NCBI RefSeq assembly: GCF_002000125.1
Contig: NZ_MLHH01000010.1
Coordinates: 1-64,000, forward strand
Source of the DNA: Rodentibacter heidelbergensis
GTDB taxonomy: Bacteria; Pseudomonadota; Gammaproteobacteria; Enterobacterales; Pasteurellaceae
Reading direction: 5' to 3'
Length of the DNA: 64,000 nt
Made by a program: the position numbers and the translations under genes. Of this stretch, positions 10,334 through 18,496 are shown piece by piece (the stretch's first letter is position 1; each line of letters starts with the position of its first letter). The notes beneath the pieces were generated by a model, which was given only the letters and a program-made list of their open reading frames with translations, was not told the DNA's origin and ran no database searches.

Positions 10334-10399
10334 AAAATCGATCAAAAATCAACCCAAAATAGATCAAATATCACACCATAATAGTTCAAAAAGAATACA
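10334..10399. repeat. Three tandem 22-bp repeats in a divergent promoter region
   Basis: Copies start at 10334, 10356 and 10378, exactly 22 bp apart. The first two share AAAATNGATCAAANATC (15 of 17 match) and the third matches at about 12 of 17. They lie between the divergent autotransporter gene and ordL, about 50 to 120 bases upstream of the ordL start region. A 22-bp period is about two helical turns, as expected for stacked regulator sites. The rest of the 10263-10484 gap is AT-rich. Confidence 0.7.
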
Positions 10400-10427
10400 A
10401 TTACAATTCAAGATTTTTGTAAAGCAT

Positions 10428-10455
10428 TTGACATATTTATCGATAGGCGTAAGAT
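10428..10455 (+). promoter_or_regulatory. Candidate sigma-70 promoter for ordL
   Basis: TTGACA at 10428-10433 and TAAGAT at 10450-10455 are 16 bp apart, about 30 bases before the ordL start codon. Confidence 0.6.
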
Positions 10456-10484
10456 TTCGCCAGTTTTTATCAACGAGAGGTTTT

Positions 10485-11780
10485 ATGCTCACTTTTGCTC
10501 ATCAAGAACACGTTTCCTCCTATTATTTTGATTCACGCAATCAAGATTTCCAACTTCCTCCTTTAACACAAATTGAACAGGCCGATGTCTGCGTCATCGG
10601 TGCGGGTTTTTTTGGGCTGTCCGCGGCATTAGAACTGGCAGAGAAAGGGCAAAAAGTGGTAGTGCTGGAAGGGGCGAGAGTGGGGTTTGGCGCTTCCGGT
10701 CGAAGTGGCGGACAAGCAATTAATGGGTTTGAAGAAGGCATTGATGAATATATTCGCCAAGTCGGCTTTGAGAAAGCACGCAAGCTTTGGGAAATGTCGC
10801 TGGAAGCCATTGACATTATTGATGAGCGTATAGAGAAATACAGTATTCAATGCGACTGGAAAAAGGGCTATGCGACTCTGGCATTGAACGCTCGCCGCAT
10901 GGATGATCTGATTGAAATGGAGAAAGCCAGTCATCGCTATTTTGGCTATCAAAATATGCAGCTTTGGGATAAAACAAAACTCAAACAGCATTTAGGTAGC
11001 GATATTTATGTGGGAGGGCTATATGATAGCCATTCCGGTCATCTCCATCCTTTTAACTACTGTTTGGGATTAGCAAAAGCCTGTTTAGATCTTGGGGTGC
11101 AAATTTTCGAGCAATCGCCGGTGGTCGATCTAGTGGAAAAAAGCGGTTGCATTGAGGTGAAAACCGATCAAAGTGCGGTCATTTCTCAAGATGTTATTTT
11201 AGCTACCAACGCTTATATTGATGCGCTCCCTAAATCCATTCACCGAGGAATTAATCGAAAAATTATGCCGGTGGAAAGCTTTATTATCGCCACCGAACCT
11301 TTAAGCCAAACGATGGCAGACTCGGTGATTAACAATGGTATGTCCGTGTGCGATAACAATTTACTGCTTGATTATTATCGTTTAAGTGCAGACAATCGCC
11401 TACTTTTCGGTAGCGATTCCAGCTCGGAAAAAGATATGGTTGCCGTAATGCGAAAAAATATGTTGCACGTTTTCCCCCAATTAGAAGAAGTGAAAATCGA
11501 TTACGGCTGGGCCGGGCCAATTGATATGACCATGAACTCCACCCCTCATTTCGGGCGAATTTCTCCGCATATTTATTTTGCACAAGGCTATTCGGGACAC
11601 GGTGTTGCCCTAACCGGTTTGGCAGGCCGTATTATTGCGGAAGCCATTTTAGGCAATGACGAACGCCTGAAAATTTTTGAAGGCTTAAAAGTGCCCTCTG
11701 TTTACGGCGGGAAATGGGTGAAGAATTTAGCCACGAAGATTGGGGTGAAATACTATCAATTTTTGGATAAATACCGCTAA
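10485..11780 (+). CDS. ordL: FAD-dependent amine oxidoreductase, OrdL/PuuB (DAO) family
   Basis: A 431-residue flavin oxidase of the D-amino-acid-oxidase fold, most like gamma-glutamylputrescine oxidase PuuB. The Rossmann FAD motif DVCVIGAGFFGLSAALELA lies near residue 31, with the acidic VVVLEG end of the beta-alpha-beta unit. FGASGRSGGQ is the usual second FAD contact, and YSGHGVALTG lies near the C-terminus. The start is the ATG at 10485, preceded by GAGAGG; an in-frame ATG at 10428 lies inside the candidate promoter. The substrate is not proven. The potD-like gene close by supports a role in polyamine breakdown, but no other puu genes are present. Confidence 0.85.
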   Translation: MLTFAHQEHVSSYYFDSRNQDFQLPPLTQIEQADVCVIGAGFFGLSAALELAEKGQKVVVLEGARVGFGASGRSGGQAINGFEEGIDEYIRQVGFEKARKLWEMSLEAIDIIDERIEKYSIQCDWKKGYATLALNARRMDDLIEMEKASHRYFGYQNMQLWDKTKLKQHLGSDIYVGGLYDSHSGHLHPFNYCLGLAKACLDLGVQIFEQSPVVDLVEKSGCIEVKTDQSAVISQDVILATNAYIDALPKSIHRGINRKIMPVESFIIATEPLSQTMADSVINNGMSVCDNNLLLDYYRLSADNRLLFGSDSSSEKDMVAVMRKNMLHVFPQLEEVKIDYGWAGPIDMTMNSTPHFGRISPHIYFAQGYSGHGVALTGLAGRIIAEAILGNDERLKIFEGLKVPSVYGGKWVKNLATKIGVKYYQFLDKYR

Positions 11781-11786
11781 AATCTT

Positions 11787-11848
11787 TGAGCAAGCTACAA
11801 AAGAAATTTTATTATGAGTGCTAATATTGAGGCTTGCTCATTTGTTTT
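11787..11848 (+). terminator. Possible terminator after ordL
   Basis: TGAGCAAGC at 11787-11795 pairs perfectly with GCTTGCTCA at 11832-11840 and TTTGTTTT follows. The loop is long (36 bases), so efficiency is uncertain. Confidence 0.45.
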
Positions 11849-13055
11849 AGGACAAAATCAACTTCAAAAATGCCCTTAAACTCAAACATTGCACACCGTC
11901 AAACGTGTTACCACTAAATTCATCCATCGTCACCACATATTTGGGATAGTTATCTTGAATTTTCAGTAGGTTGCCAAATTCTCGTTCAAGTGTTTTTTCT
12001 TCGTTGATGGTAAGCGTAGCTTGTACATAAATACGCTCGCCATTTTTTTCTGCAACAAAATCAATTTCTTGGCTGTTTAACCCACCAATTTTAACATCGT
12101 AACCTGCAATTTGCAGATGGTTGAAAATCGTGTTTTCGAGCAGCTTACCACGATCTTGTACCCGATAGCCAATTAAGGCATTTCGTAAACCTAAATCTTC
12201 AAAATAGTATTTTTCACCAATTTCAAAAATCCGCTTTCCTTCAATATCATAACGTGGCACTTTGTGAATCAAAAAGGCATTGGCAAGGTATTCGGCATAA
12301 TGTTGTACCTGTATGCTTGAAGTCGTCATTTTCTGTGATTTTAAAAAATCAGCGATTTTTTTAGCAGAAAACAGATTGCCAATATTGCTCGCTAAAAATT
12401 GTGTGAGTTGCTCTAAAAATTTCACATTTCGTAACGCATAACGGTTCACAATATCACGAATCGCAATAGTGGAATAAATATTTCGCAGATATTCAAACAC
12501 AATATTGTCTTGCAACGGCAGGTCTTTCAAATAAGGCAAACCGCCATATTTTAGAAATAATGACATCGCCTTATCGCCCTCTTCCAATCGCATAAACTCA
12601 AGAAATTCAAAATAGGAAAGGGAATGCACATGAATTTCAATTGCCCGTCCGCTCAATACTCCGGCAATATCCCGTGAAAGTAAATGCGCATTGCTGCCGG
12701 TGCAATACAAATCTAGTTCATCATCTAATAAAAGGGAGCGTAACGCCTGTTCAAAGCTTGCAATTTCTTGAATTTCATCAATAAAAATATAATTTTTTTG
12801 ACCGCACTTTTTCTGCTGATAGATAAAATCATTCAGATCTTCAGCAGTGGCAATGTGGCTAAATGCTAAGTCTTCTTTGTTGATGTAAAGAATATGAGCA
12901 TTTTCATTTGTGCTTTGGATTTCTTGCATAAGCTGAAACAGTAAATAGCTTTTACCCACACGGCGTTGCCCTGTGAACACCTTAATCAAATTTTTATTAA
13001 TAAACGGGCGTACCGTTTCAAGATATCTCTGACGATAAACTAAATCTTTCTTCAT
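11847..13055 (-). CDS. AAA+ ATPase with DUF4143 C-terminal domain
   Basis: A 402-residue ATP-binding protein of the widespread AAA_14/DUF4143 group, whose role is not known. Walker A is GQRRVGKS at 29-36 and Walker B is FIDEIQE at 91-97. A sensor-like LYCTGSNAHLLS lies near 117-127. The DUF4143 part follows from about residue 190, and EIDFVAEKNG near the end resembles a PD-(D/E)xK-like fold seen in these proteins. It is monocistronic: ordL converges on it downstream, and a 230-bp AT-rich gap lies upstream. Such genes are patchily distributed. Nothing here ties it to a defence or mobile system. Confidence 0.85.
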   Translation of the reverse strand: MKKDLVYRQRYLETVRPFINKNLIKVFTGQRRVGKSYLLFQLMQEIQSTNENAHILYINKEDLAFSHIATAEDLNDFIYQQKKCGQKNYIFIDEIQEIASFEQALRSLLLDDELDLYCTGSNAHLLSRDIAGVLSGRAIEIHVHSLSYFEFLEFMRLEEGDKAMSLFLKYGGLPYLKDLPLQDNIVFEYLRNIYSTIAIRDIVNRYALRNVKFLEQLTQFLASNIGNLFSAKKIADFLKSQKMTTSSIQVQHYAEYLANAFLIHKVPRYDIEGKRIFEIGEKYYFEDLGLRNALIGYRVQDRGKLLENTIFNHLQIAGYDVKIGGLNSQEIDFVAEKNGERIYVQATLTINEEKTLEREFGNLLKIQDNYPKYVVTMDEFSGNTFDGVQCLSLRAFLKLILS

Positions 13056-13100
13056 GTTTCCCCTTTGTATTTATTAATCATCCCTTTATTAGCAAAGAAA

Positions 13101-13122
13101 AGTTTAAATTATAATTCAAACT
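13101..13122. promoter_or_regulatory. AT-rich 22-bp palindrome upstream of the DUF4143 ATPase gene
   Basis: AGTTTAAATTA is followed by its near-perfect complement (10 of 11 positions). It contains a minus-strand TATAAT about 50 bases from the ATPase gene start, so it could be a -10 region overlapped by an operator. It is AT-rich, so chance is possible. Confidence 0.4.
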
Positions 13123-13228
13123 TTTTCAATTTATCAGGCAAGATTAAACTATAAATTTAATTTTTGGCGATTAAATTCCATTCATAATATTCTTAAAGAG
13201 AATGGCATGCCACTGATTTCAAAGAAAA

Positions 13229-13263
13229 ATAAAGGACGCCATTTTATACAGGCGTCCTTTTTA
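13229..13263. terminator. Terminator after nlpD
   Basis: AAAGGACGCC pairs with GGCGTCCTTT across a 10-base loop. On the minus strand TTTATTTTTC follows, suiting nlpD; on the plus strand TT also follows. Confidence 0.85.
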
Positions 13264-13287
13264 ACTTATTGAAAGGGATGATGTGAC

Positions 13288-14451
13288 TTATCGTCTTGGT
13301 AAGTAACGAATCGGATCGACCGATTTACCTTTATAACGAATTTCAAAGTGGAGTTTTACGCTATTGGTGCCGGTGCTACCCATTTTGGCAATTTCTTGTC
13401 CTGCTTTAATTTCTTGCTGATCGCTGACAAGAATTTTGTCGTTGTGTGCATAGGCGCTTAAGAAATCATCATTATGTTTGATGATGATAAGATTACCATA
13501 ACCACGCAATGCATTACCGGCATAAACCACTCGGCCTGCGGCCGCCGCTTTAACCGATTGACCACGAGAACCGGCGATATCAATCCCTTTATTGCCTCCA
13601 TCAGCACTAGAGAAGCCCTGTATAATATTGCCATTTGCCGGCCATTGCCATGCGATATTCGAAGCAATTGGCGCCACCACATTGGCATTCACCGGTGTGC
13701 TGTTCCCTGTTGCCACCGGCGTGGTTGGAACATTGGTTGGCATTGTCGGAGTTGGTGTGCTAGAAGCCACCCCTACACCTGATTTAATTGGGCCAATCAC
13801 CGTTCCATCAGAGCCAATTTGTGTCCCATTTGCACCAGGGGTATAAGTCACTGCAGGCTCTGCCGGGGTTGCCGGTGTTGGATTATTTACCGGCACGGTG
13901 GTGGTGATCGTTTTTGTGGTACATTTTCCAATTTTTAAGGTTTGGCCTACGCTTAAGCTGTAAGGCTCTGACATATTATTTAATGCCGCCAATTCTTTAA
14001 CGTCCATACCGGCTAAGTAAGCGATAAGGAACATCGTGTCGCCTTTATTGACTTTATAAGTGCTCCCTTTATATGAGCCTTTTTGAATTTGGCTGTAATC
14101 CGGTGCATTGGTATTCGGATTGCGTGGCACATTAATGGGGCTTGAGTTTGTACAATCTGACACGGTTTTGGTTACCGTTTTAGTTTGAGGCTGTACAGGT
14201 GCCGTTGCGGTAGGTTGTACCGGCTGATAAGTCGGTTGTGGAGTAGTGTTTGGCATGCTACTTGGCATAGTATTTGGCATGGTATTTTGTTGAATTTCCG
14301 GTTGCCAAGTTCCGCTACTGCTGTTATCTACCGGCTGCATAATACCCGGTGAAAGTTCCCCACCGGCATTTTCAATTGGCGCTTGGGTATTCGATGAACA
14401 AGCAGTTAAAATTGCCACACTCAGAGGCAACAATAAAAACGATTTCTTCAT
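13288..14451 (-). CDS. nlpD: Lipoprotein NlpD/LppB, LysM and degenerate M23 domain
   Basis: An outer-membrane lipoprotein that in relatives activates the amidase AmiC during septum splitting. A lipoprotein signal ends at LTAC (Cys18). A Pro/Thr/Met-rich linker contains TMPNTMPSSMPNTTPQP. One LysM domain (YKVNKGDTMFLIAYLAG) lies near 130-175, and an M23/LytM domain fills about 270-387. The M23 zinc site looks incomplete: the usual His of the first motif is replaced (NKGIDIAG) and the second reads LHFEIR, as in activator rather than enzyme members. It is last in a minus-strand run truD-surE-yqaA-small lipoprotein-nlpD. The next gene upstream encodes a short copy of its N-terminal region. Confidence 0.92.
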   Translation of the reverse strand: MKKSFLLLPLSVAILTACSSNTQAPIENAGGELSPGIMQPVDNSSSGTWQPEIQQNTMPNTMPSSMPNTTPQPTYQPVQPTATAPVQPQTKTVTKTVSDCTNSSPINVPRNPNTNAPDYSQIQKGSYKGSTYKVNKGDTMFLIAYLAGMDVKELAALNNMSEPYSLSVGQTLKIGKCTTKTITTTVPVNNPTPATPAEPAVTYTPGANGTQIGSDGTVIGPIKSGVGVASSTPTPTMPTNVPTTPVATGNSTPVNANVVAPIASNIAWQWPANGNIIQGFSSADGGNKGIDIAGSRGQSVKAAAAGRVVYAGNALRGYGNLIIIKHNDDFLSAYAHNDKILVSDQQEIKAGQEIAKMGSTGTNSVKLHFEIRYKGKSVDPIRYLPRR

Positions 14452-14464
14452 TTATTTTTCCTTC

Positions 14465-14650
14465 TTATTTCATGGTATTTGGCATCGTTTGTTGTTCGAT
14501 TTCCGGCATAAAACTGCCGCCGGCAACAGCGCCTGTGCCTTCAACAGGCTGCATAATACCATTGGGTAATACATTCGGATCTTGGGCTTCTTGCGAAGCA
14601 CAAGCAGATAACACAAACACCATAGACAACATAAATAAATATTTATTCAT
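14465..14650 (-). CDS. Small lipoprotein resembling the N-terminus of NlpD
   Basis: A 61-residue protein with a lipoprotein signal (MNKYLFMLSMVFVLSACA, Cys17). The mature part is only about 44 residues. It contains NGIMQPVEGTGAV and MPEIEQQTMPNTM, which line up with GIMQPVDNSSSG and QPEIQQNTMPNTM in the NlpD encoded 13 bases downstream. It therefore looks like a partial tandem duplication of nlpD that kept the signal and linker and lost LysM and M23. The reading frame is intact, with its own start near AATAGGTA. Its function is unknown. Confidence 0.8.
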   Translation of the reverse strand: MNKYLFMLSMVFVLSACASQEAQDPNVLPNGIMQPVEGTGAVAGGSFMPEIEQQTMPNTMK

Positions 14651-14661
14651 TACCTATCCTA

Positions 14662-15237
14662 TTATTTCAAAATAAAGTAAGCCGCCACCGCAAGCACAAC
14701 CACCGCCCAGCCAATAATTTCAATGGATTGACGTAATTTTGCTGCAAATTTTTCTCCACCCCAAGCAGCAAGTTTTGCCACCAACAAAAAACGTGCTGCC
14801 CGAGAGATAAATGCCGTGACTACAAAAGGCAAAAACGACATTTGCATGACGCCGGCACAAATCGTAAACACTTTATAGGGAATAGGGCTGAAACCTGCTA
14901 CGAAAACCACCAGTACCCCCCATTGCTCAAACCAGCTTATTGCCGTTGCCCAGTGTTCACCATAGCCCCATTGTTGGACGATCCCCTGCACCCAATCTGT
15001 TGCAAAATAACCGATAGCATAGCCCACCATACCACCAAGAGCAGAAGCAATCGCTGTATAAAGGGCCAATTTGACCGCACTTTTTGGCTTTGACATCGAC
15101 ATAGGGATCAACATCACATCCGGCGGAATAGGAAAAAAGATCGCTTCGATAAAACTCACAAAAGAAAGCCAAAACGTGGCAAAACGGTGTTTCGACCATT
15201 CCATGGTTTTATCATACATCGCACCAAAAATATTCAT
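14662..15237 (-). CDS. yqaA: YqaA-family inner-membrane protein (DedA/SNARE-associated superfamily)
   Basis: A 191-residue membrane protein with about four hydrophobic segments. SFIEAIFFPIPPDVML and FSPIPYKVFTICAG are the paired proline-glycine motifs of the DedA/VTT superfamily, members of which move lipids or protons across the inner membrane; the exact role of YqaA is not established. The start is the ATG at 15237, 8 bases after GGAAGG; a GTG three codons upstream is too close to that site. It lies 11 bases before the small lipoprotein gene and 39 bases after surE, consistent with one transcript. Confidence 0.85.
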   Translation of the reverse strand: MNIFGAMYDKTMEWSKHRFATFWLSFVSFIEAIFFPIPPDVMLIPMSMSKPKSAVKLALYTAIASALGGMVGYAIGYFATDWVQGIVQQWGYGEHWATAISWFEQWGVLVVFVAGFSPIPYKVFTICAGVMQMSFLPFVVTAFISRAARFLLVAKLAAWGGEKFAAKLRQSIEIIGWAVVVLAVAAYFILK

Positions 15238-15276
15238 TCCGTTCACCTTCCGATTACCATTTAACCAAAGCGTGCA

Positions 15277-16017
15277 TTATTCACGTTCCAGCCAATCTTG
15301 TAAAGCCTGAATTGAATGATGTGCTGTCATATCCGCTTGGATAGGGGTAATGGATACATAGCCATTTTTTACGGCATGAAAATCCGTACCCTCTTGCTCG
15401 TTTTCCGGCAAACCGGCAGGGCCAATCCAATAAATGGCTTCACCACGAGGATCTTCTTGTTTTATCACTTCTGCCGCAGATGAACGGTAACCCAAATGGC
15501 AAACTTTATAGCCTTTGAGTTCCTCATAAGGCAAATCCGGTACATTAATATTGATAATTTCTCGAGGATTTAATAATTGATTATGCAATTTGGGGATTAA
15601 ATCTGCCACGACTCGGGCGGCGGTTTCATAATGCTGGCGACCATCTAGTGAAACAGCAATGGAAGGTAAGCCCAAATGACGCCCTTCTAATGCTGCCGCC
15701 ACAGTGCCGGAATAAAGGGTATCATCTCCCATATTACACCCAGCATTAATGCCCGAAACCACTAAATCCACCTGACCGGATAAAAAACCGTTTAAGGCTA
15801 AATGCACACAATCTGCCGGTGTGCCGTTAATGCAATAATCCCCATTATCTAAATGACGAGGGCGTAAGGGTTCAACCAAAGTTAATGCACTGGATGCCGC
15901 ACTGCGATTGCGATCCGGTGCGACAATCACCACATCCGCAAATTGGCGTAATTCCGCTGCTAAAACTTGGATACCTTCTGCGTGAAAACCATCATCATTA
16001 CTTAATAAAATTCGCAT
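15277..16017 (-). CDS. surE: 5'/3'-nucleotidase SurE
   Basis: Hydrolyses nucleoside 5'- and 3'-monophosphates with a divalent metal; a stress-survival protein in relatives. At 246 residues it has normal length. The N-terminus [16 protein letters not shown] holds the metal-binding Asp pair at 8-9. [21 protein letters not shown] is the conserved Asn/Gly block, and [15 protein letters not shown] is another family signature. Its ATG overlaps the truD stop codon (TAATG), so the two are translationally coupled; surE-truD pairing is conserved in gamma-proteobacteria. Confidence 0.96.
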   Translation of the reverse strand: MRILLSNDDGFHAEGIQVLAAELRQFADVVIVAPDRNRSAASSALTLVEPLRPRHLDNGDYCINGTPADCVHLALNGFLSGQVDLVVSGINAGCNMGDDTLYSGTVAAALEGRHLGLPSIAVSLDGRQHYETAARVVADLIPKLHNQLLNPREIININVPDLPYEELKGYKVCHLGYRSSAAEVIKQEDPRGEAIYWIGPAGLPENEQEGTDFHAVKNGYVSITPIQADMTAHHSIQALQDWLERE

Positions 16018-17036
16018 TATGCTTCCTTATAATTGACTAATTCCCGAATCAATGCCGTGGCATAGCTGCCTGCCGGCAAATAAAAAGAGAGGGTTAATCC
16101 TTCCTCAACAAACTGCCATTTAAAATGCTGTGGCTGCATCAAAAGCGGACGGCGTGCTGCTTTCATTTTTTCCTGCTTCATTAAAGGTGAGAACACATTG
16201 TGTTGTTCCACAATGGCATTTTCAATATTTGAAGCCTGCGGATTTTCTTCCCCAATAAGCGGTGCGGTGAGCAAAATATCTTGATTTTCTAACCGCACTT
16301 GTAAGGCATCTAAGTCTTCTGTGTCATCCGCTTTAAACCAGCTGTGTGAGCCGTTTAATTGCACAATATCATTGGGCAAAATCTGTTGTGCAAGGTTTTG
16401 TTCAATGCGAGCAGCCACTACTAAATTAAAAATTTCACTACGGGCGGCGGAAAGGTAAAAACTGCGTTTTTTTCGATCTTTAACTTTAATTTCGCCTTTT
16501 GCCCAACGTAATGCTTGTGTGAGATTATGCCCATCTCGGCCAAAGCGTTGTTCCGTAAAATAATTGGGAAATCCAATCTTTTCCACAACCTCTAGACGAG
16601 CCTTTAATTCCTCGCTTTCTTTGGCATCACGCAACAAAATATCAAAATAATTACCTTGTAAACTACCGGTACGGATTTTGCGATGATGACGAGTGACCGC
16701 TAAGATCTCTACCCCATCTAATTCAAAACCGCTGAAATCCGGTGTATCTTGCCCCGGCATTTGCAAGCAGAACCATTGTTCTGTCACCGCTTGACGATCT
16801 TTTAAACCGGCATACCCCATATTCCGCACCGACACGCCGGCAAATTGCGCCAATTTTTCCCCCACAAATAAGGTATTACACCCTGTTTTGCGAACCTTCA
16901 ACGCCACAAATTCCCCTTCCCCTGACATTTCATAGCCCAGCTCTTCTTTCACCACAAAATCTGCACAATGTTGTTTTAAAAGTGCGGTGGATTTTGGCGG
17001 TGTTTTTAAGCTGAGGTAAGGAAGTGGTGCAAGCAT
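16017..17036 (-). CDS. truD: tRNA pseudouridine(13) synthase TruD
   Basis: Makes pseudouridine 13 in tRNA-Glu. The 339 residues carry the TruD signature [15 protein letters not shown] near 76-90 with the catalytic Asp in [20 protein letters not shown] is a second conserved block, and an inserted TRUD domain follows. It is the first gene of the truD-surE run. The start ATG at 17036 diverges from rraB, with a ~105-bp shared promoter gap that holds an uptake signal at 17111-17119. Confidence 0.95.
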   Translation of the reverse strand: MLAPLPYLSLKTPPKSTALLKQHCADFVVKEELGYEMSGEGEFVALKVRKTGCNTLFVGEKLAQFAGVSVRNMGYAGLKDRQAVTEQWFCLQMPGQDTPDFSGFELDGVEILAVTRHHRKIRTGSLQGNYFDILLRDAKESEELKARLEVVEKIGFPNYFTEQRFGRDGHNLTQALRWAKGEIKVKDRKKRSFYLSAARSEIFNLVVAARIEQNLAQQILPNDIVQLNGSHSWFKADDTEDLDALQVRLENQDILLTAPLIGEENPQASNIENAIVEQHNVFSPLMKQEKMKAARRPLLMQPQHFKWQFVEEGLTLSFYLPAGSYATALIRELVNYKEA

Positions 17037-17142
17037 GGTTTTAATGAGGTTAGGTTGAAAATAATCTGCGAAATTTTATGCGACTTTTGGGGATTTATCC
17101 ACTAAAATAACCGCACTTTTCACGCCAACTAAGGAATTCATC

Positions 17143-17565
17143 ATGACGGATTTTGCCGCACTTCAAGCAGAAACACGCGAAATTATCACCGATTTATTAA
17201 ATGACGGCAGCGATCCGTCTGCCCTTTATATTATTGAACATCATATCTCACACTACAATTTCGATTTATTGGAAAAAATTGCAGTGGATGCCTTCAAAGC
17301 CGGTTATGAAGTTTCAGAGGCAGAAGAATTTGAAGATGAGCACGGAAAGGCGATTTTCTGTTTTGACATCATCAGCGAGGTGGAATTAAAAGCAGAAATT
17401 ATTGATGCCCAACAAAAAGAAATTCTACCGCTCGTTGAGAAACACAAAGGCCTTTATGATGGCTGGGGAACTTATTTTGAAGACCCGAATGCCGATGAAG
17501 ATGAATACGGTAATGACGGTGAATTTTTTGATGACGACGAGGTCGAAGAAGCACGTTTACATTAA
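17143..17565 (+). CDS. rraB: Regulator of RNase E activity B
   Basis: Binds RNase E and lowers its activity on a subset of transcripts. The 140-residue acidic protein matches RraB/YjgD. It has N-terminal QAETREIITDLLNDGSDP, the central EAEEFEDEHGKAIFCFDI, the conserved YDGWGTYFEDPNADEDE, and a very acidic C-terminal tail. It is monocistronic on the plus strand, with AAGGAATT upstream of the ATG. Confidence 0.93.
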   Translation: MTDFAALQAETREIITDLLNDGSDPSALYIIEHHISHYNFDLLEKIAVDAFKAGYEVSEAEEFEDEHGKAIFCFDIISEVELKAEIIDAQQKEILPLVEKHKGLYDGWGTYFEDPNADEDEYGNDGEFFDDDEVEEARLH

Positions 17566-17609
17566 TTCACTCATTCAATAAGCCTTTTATAATCATCAGA
17601 CTGCGCTAT

Positions 17610-17705
17610 AAAAGTGCGGTCATAAAAACAACCTTTTTGAACATTGGCTTTGCCAACAGCACCAAAGGCGTAAATAAATCGCTTTAGTGATTGATGAATA
17701 ATTTT
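17610..17705 (+). repeat. ~95-bp multi-hairpin intergenic repeat, copy 1
   Basis: Matches 33514-33609 at most positions. It starts with an uptake signal (AAAAGTGCGGTCA), then ACAACNTTTTTGAAC, the dyad TTGGC-TTT-GCCAA, an ACC/GGC-type centre, and AATCGC-TTTA-GTGATT. Here some stem pairs are mismatched compared with copy 2. It ends just before the ribosome-binding site of the SIMPL gene and fills most of the rraB-SIMPL gap. Confidence 0.85.
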
Positions 17706-17716
17706 TGGAGAAACTT

Positions 17717-18433
17717 ATGAAATTAAAAATATTCAGCCTCGCGCTATTAGCCTTACCCTTGGCAACATCTGCCTTGGCAGAAAACACTGTTACCCAGCAA
17801 GCTAATTTGGTTTCCTTTAGTACCGAAGCGGAAAAAAGCATAGAACGCGATTTACTGAATGTCCGTTTATTTTATCAAGTGGACGGCAAAAATTTAGCTG
17901 ACTTAAATAAGACGATTTCAGAGCGTTTAAATAAAGCCGTGGGTATCGTTCAAAAACAAAGTGCGGTGGAGATTAAAGGCAATTCCCGTCAAACCTCCGT
18001 TCGTTACGACAACGAAGGGAAGAAAACAGGTTGGATTGCCCGAGTGGATCTCACATTAGAAAGCAAAGATTTCCAAGCCTTATCAGATGTGCTCAACGCC
18101 CTTGATGGCATTCTTGCCATTGAAGATGTGAATGCAACTATTTCCCCTGAAAAACTCATGGGTGTAGAAACTGAATTAACACAGGCGGTGATTGAACAAT
18201 TTAAAAATAAAGCCACATTAATTCAACAGTCATTACAAATGAAAAATTACCGCATTCTTAATTTAGATATTTCATCGGTAAACGAGCCTGTATCTATCCG
18301 TCCTTATGCTGCACCACGCGCCGCCAAAGTCGCCATGCTATCTTCCGATGCCGCCCCTGAGGCACTTTTAGAAAGTGGAAAAGAAGCGGTACGAGTACGG
18401 GCAAACGCACAAATTGAATTGCTTAAGGATTAA
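17717..18433 (+). CDS. Periplasmic SIMPL-domain (DUF541, YggE-like) protein
   Basis: A 238-residue exported protein with a signal peptide (MKLKIFSLALLALPL to ALA). The mature part is a SIMPL/DUF541 domain: NTVTQQANLVSFSTEAEKSIERDLL is the family's opening strand and GWIARVDLTLESKDFQAL the middle. YggE of E. coli is linked to oxidative-stress tolerance; the biochemical role is unsettled. The start is the ATG at 17717, 7 bases after TTTGGAG; a TTG four codons upstream overlaps that site. The upstream region is occupied by the 95-bp repeat, which likely lies in its leader. Confidence 0.88.
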   Translation: MKLKIFSLALLALPLATSALAENTVTQQANLVSFSTEAEKSIERDLLNVRLFYQVDGKNLADLNKTISERLNKAVGIVQKQSAVEIKGNSRQTSVRYDNEGKKTGWIARVDLTLESKDFQALSDVLNALDGILAIEDVNATISPEKLMGVETELTQAVIEQFKNKATLIQQSLQMKNYRILNLDISSVNEPVSIRPYAAPRAAKVAMLSSDAAPEALLESGKEAVRVRANAQIELLKD

Positions 18434-18496
18434 TTTCCTATACAATTCCTCTTTCTTCTATACAATGACAACAATTTCACACAATAAGGAAACCTC

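Noticed and set aside
10334-10399. Mini CRISPR or iteron origin
   Set aside because: Repeats are directly adjacent with no spacers, and no replication gene or DnaA-box cluster is nearby.
11847-13055. DUF4143 ATPase as part of a defence system
   Set aside because: It stands alone among housekeeping genes, with no nuclease, toxin or second component beside it.
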